The notes under the pieces: generated by a model
Seen by the model: the letters and a program-made list of their open reading frames with translations, nothing else
What the model was told of the DNA's origin: nothing
Database searches by the model: none
Shown: positions 61,772-64,000 of the stretch, piece by piece
How positions within the stretch are numbered: the stretch's first letter is position 1
Layout of the letters: each line of letters opens with the position of its first letter
Program-made: the position numbers and the translations under genes
Source of the DNA: Nostoc sp. KVJ20
GTDB lineage: Bacteria > Cyanobacteriota > Cyanobacteriia > Cyanobacteriales > Nostocaceae
DNA: 64,000 nt
Direction: 5' to 3'
NCBI RefSeq assembly: GCF_001712795.1
Contig: NZ_KV757676.1
Location: 1-64,000 of the forward strand

Positions 61772-62848
61772 TTAAGTTTCTATCACCTCACGCACTAATT
61801 GCGCCAATTTTTCGGCACTATCGGGAACTGCGATCGCTTTGGCGTTTTCCCCCATTTTTGCTAGCTCATCCGGTGATTGCAACAAATTCAACACATTACT
61901 TTGCAATACTTCAGTCGTCAACTCCGATTGCTTCAGTGTTAACGCCGCCCCAGCTTTTGTAAATACGTCTGCATTGTAAGATTGATGGTCTTCTGCGGCA
62001 AAGGGGTAAGGAATCAAAATCGCTGGTGTTCCACACACTGCCAATTCTGTCAAGCTACCCGCGCCAGAACGACTAATAGCAAGAGTTGCTCGTTGCAACA
62101 ACGCCGCCATATTGTTGTAAAAAGGTAAGGCTATGTACTGCGGATGTTTGAGAGTATCTGCTTCCTCGTCGCGATCGCCAGTTAAATGTACTATGTAAGC
62201 ACCAGCATCAAACCAAGCTTTTGCAGATTCACGCACCAACTTATTGACCGCAACTGCACCCTGGCTACCACCAAAGACGACAATTAAAGGAACACCATCA
62301 GGAATAGCTAAATCCAGTGGTGCATCAATTGCCCCATCAAGAAATTGCCCTCTTACTGGTGTGCCAACGCAGACATTTTTAGCACGGGGCAAATACTTAG
62401 CAGCTACTTCAAATCCCAAGGCTACCGCACTACACCAAGGGCCAAAAAAGCGAGTTACTTTACCTGGTAAGGCGTTAGATTCGTGGAAAACCACAGGTAA
62501 ACCGAGAGAACGCGCCGCAATCACTGCTGGCCCGGCAATGTAACCTCCCGTGGTAAACACCCCTTGAAAATTTCCCTGTTTGAGAATTCGTCTAACTTCT
62601 AGAATCGAAAGGGCGAGTTTACCCAAAATCCGAATCGAGGAGAGTCCAAACCCTTGCTGAAACCCTTCAACTGCAATAGTATTCAAGGGATACTCTTGAG
62701 GAACAAGTTGAGTTTCGAGCCGATTGGGTACTCCCAGCCATTCTATTTGATAATCTGGCAGTTTTTGTGCCAGTGCGATCGCTGGAAACAAATGTCCACC
62801 AGTCCCACTGGCAGCTATTAATAATCGTATCGGTGCGTTTGCCATCAA
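61772..62848 (-). CDS. murG: Undecaprenyl-PP-MurNAc-pentapeptide GlcNAc transferase MurG
   Basis: This is a 358-residue GT28 enzyme of peptidoglycan synthesis that adds GlcNAc to lipid I on the cytoplasmic membrane face. The N-terminal G-loop IAASGTGGHLFPAIALAQ and the acceptor loop TTGGYIAGPAVIAA are clear, as are VVFHESNALPGKVTRFFGP, VVFGGSQGAVAVN (donor G-loop) and ISRSGAGSLTELAVCGTPAILIPYPFAAEDHQSYNA (UDP-GlcNAc site). The two ATGs at the start differ by one residue. The downstream 3D-like gene shares its direction. Confidence 0.97.
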   Translation of the reverse strand: MMANAPIRLLIAASGTGGHLFPAIALAQKLPDYQIEWLGVPNRLETQLVPQEYPLNTIAVEGFQQGFGLSSIRILGKLALSILEVRRILKQGNFQGVFTTGGYIAGPAVIAARSLGLPVVFHESNALPGKVTRFFGPWCSAVALGFEVAAKYLPRAKNVCVGTPVRGQFLDGAIDAPLDLAIPDGVPLIVVFGGSQGAVAVNKLVRESAKAWFDAGAYIVHLTGDRDEEADTLKHPQYIALPFYNNMAALLQRATLAISRSGAGSLTELAVCGTPAILIPYPFAAEDHQSYNADVFTKAGAALTLKQSELTTEVLQSNVLNLLQSPDELAKMGENAKAIAVPDSAEKLAQLVREVIET

Positions 62849-62929
62849 ACCTCTACCGTTTAGCGTCTAGCTTAACTAAGATAAAACAATTTCCTTACTT
62901 TCTCTAATCAAATCAGTAAATTCTTACCA

Positions 62930-63769
62930 ATGACTAACATTATTAGCACCTTAGTGAGACGCCAACTCAGATTTCCAGCAAATATCTGGCTGGTGACGTT
63001 CCTGCTAACTCTTGGTTTAACAAGTGGTTGGCAGCGCACTCAAGCGACTACACCACCGCAATTAGCCCAAGCCACTACACCCCAAAATGCACCAACCAAT
63101 TTGAACAATCTGTTGACACAAGTTGATGCAGCTGCCAACCGGGGCGATGTCAAAGGGGTGTTGCAATTCTACAGCCCCAATTTCACTCATGGGGATGGGT
63201 TAAACCTCCAAACCCTGGAAAAATCTTTGACTTCACTTTGGCAACGATATCCCAAATTGCAATACAGTACGAAACTGCTCTCTTCAAAACCTGAAGGCAA
63301 TGGAATTATTGCTGAAACAGAAACGAAGATAACTGGTTTACCATCCGGTAACGGTAATAAGTTGGCTCTCAATGCCACGATTACATCGCGTCAGCGCATT
63401 CAAGGCGGCAAAATCGTCCGCCAAGATATTTTGTCGGAACGTACCCTACTTACCTCTGGCAGTAAGCCACCCCAAATTGATATCAAATTACCACAACAGG
63501 TACAAGTTGGCCAGAAGTATAGTTTTGATGCGATCGTTCAAGAGCCACTTGGTGATGATTTTCTACTAGGAACAGCGCTAGAGGAACCCATCAAACCAGA
63601 TAAATTTCTCAACCCGACATCTGTGGATTTGCAACTACTAACATCTGGTGGACTGTTTAAAGTTGGACAAGCACCATCTACCCCTGGTAGCCAATGGGTT
63701 TCTGCTGTCATTCTACGAGGTAATGGGATGACGATGGTAACTCAACGGCTGCAAGTGGTGAAGAAGTAG
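62930..63769 (+). CDS. Exported NTF2-like hypothetical protein
   Basis: This is a 279-residue protein with a signal peptide (RFPANIWLVTFLLTLGLTSGW) and a Thr/Pro/Gln-rich linker. A roughly 110-residue domain NNLLTQVDAAANRGDVKGVLQFYSPNFTHGDGLNLQTLEKSLTSLW has the alpha-beta layout of NTF2/SnoaL-like folds, and the C-terminal about 100 residues form a beta-rich domain (PQQVQVGQKYSFDAIVQEPLGDDFLLGTALEEP). No catalytic residues are obvious. It is divergent from murG with about 80 bases between, so the two share a control region. Function unknown. Confidence 0.8.
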   Translation: MTNIISTLVRRQLRFPANIWLVTFLLTLGLTSGWQRTQATTPPQLAQATTPQNAPTNLNNLLTQVDAAANRGDVKGVLQFYSPNFTHGDGLNLQTLEKSLTSLWQRYPKLQYSTKLLSSKPEGNGIIAETETKITGLPSGNGNKLALNATITSRQRIQGGKIVRQDILSERTLLTSGSKPPQIDIKLPQQVQVGQKYSFDAIVQEPLGDDFLLGTALEEPIKPDKFLNPTSVDLQLLTSGGLFKVGQAPSTPGSQWVSAVILRGNGMTMVTQRLQVVKK

Positions 63770-64000
63770 TTAGGAGTTGGAAGTTAGTGCGCTACGCTAC
63801 CCCTAGCGTACTAAAAATCTTGATTTTAGGTATGTATTCTATGTAATTGAGAACCGCCATAGCATTTCTCTTTATAAAATCTTGATGTTCATATCGTTGA
63901 TTCTGCCATTGTACTAACAGTTAAAGTTATGGATATTAGAAGAGTGGTTATAAAACATAACTTTTATAACTTGTTAAATAATAGGCTGCTAAACGACTAA
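63770..64000. other. Terminal 231 bases of the window
   Basis: A hairpin AGTGCGCTA/TAGCGTACT (63787-63813, one G-T pair) follows the NTF2-like gene and may terminate it. The remainder is AT-rich with no gene before the window ends. Confidence 0.5.

Noticed and set aside
1..64000. CRISPR arrays, transposases, prophage or integrase genes
   Set aside because: The regular repeats seen are contiguous heptamers without spacers, and no translated frame shows transposase or integrase motifs.

Overview
The window looks like chromosome from a filamentous, probably heterocystous (Nostoc/Anabaena-type) cyanobacterium. The direct evidence is a photosystem II D1 gene (psbA) and a psbI gene, an rbp-rpsU pair, many HIP1 octamers (GCGATCGC), and dense heptanucleotide tandem repeats (STRR type: GGGGACT/GGGGATT, TTCCCTA, AATGACT/AATGACC, AATTCGT, GGAGGCA). 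No nif or het gene is visible, so the heterocystous assignment is inference from repeat style only. I see no transposase, integrase, prophage, CRISPR array or rRNA. There is one tRNA, tRNA-Ala(TGC).

Layout. 0.6-4.7 kb: a B12-binding radical SAM enzyme and two glycosyltransferase-type proteins. 4.9-8.9 kb: DUF429 and DUF29 proteins and an alpha-glucan phosphorylase. 9.4-12.3 kb: small hypotheticals, a largely unexplained 1.4 kb stretch, a hexapeptide acyltransferase and psbI. 12.5-18.2 kb: envelope genes (DUF3769 LptD-like barrel, small outer-membrane barrel, MurJ). 19-22 kb: a four-GAF histidine kinase that I read as a cyanobacteriochrome. 22-30.5 kb: pentapeptide-repeat protein, LCP ligase, mannose-1-phosphate guanylyltransferase, YidD-like, AarF/ABC1 kinase, an ABC exporter pair and an Rpn-type nuclease. 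30.6-35.2 kb: Ser/Thr kinase, alpha/beta hydrolase, SagB-type oxidoreductase. 35.9-40.2 kb: a two-kinase operon whose first member carries a DXCF-type GAF domain. 40.3-47.9 kb: TrhO, tRNA-Ala, a DUF2127 protein, an acyltransferase and a large CHASE3 hybrid kinase. 48.5-54.8 kb: stress proteins, a GT39-like protein, RsmI, a PfkB kinase and a CysQ/IMP phosphatase. 55-60.4 kb: rbp-rpsU, three hypotheticals, psbA and a VOC protein. 60.4-63.8 kb: an MltA-3D-like protein, MurG and an NTF2-like protein.

Common threads. Several genes serve the envelope (LptD-like, MurJ, LCP, mannose-1-phosphate guanylyltransferase, MurG, 3D-like protein, glycosyltransferases), though they are not one operon. Signalling is the other theme: four large histidine kinases, two with bilin-type GAF signatures, plus a membrane Ser/Thr kinase.

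The most interesting observations are: (1) the 18953-21970 kinase, with GAF domains in the order DXCF, red/green-like, DXCF, degenerate; (2) a perfect 10-bp stem that hides the Shine-Dalgarno of the rbp mRNA; (3) a four-copy family of MITE-like inverted-repeat elements; (4) repeats that supply the stop codons of several genes; (5) repeat insertions kept in frame inside the DUF429 and DUF3769 genes. I found no convincing wholly new multi-gene system. All family names come from motif recognition without database searches.
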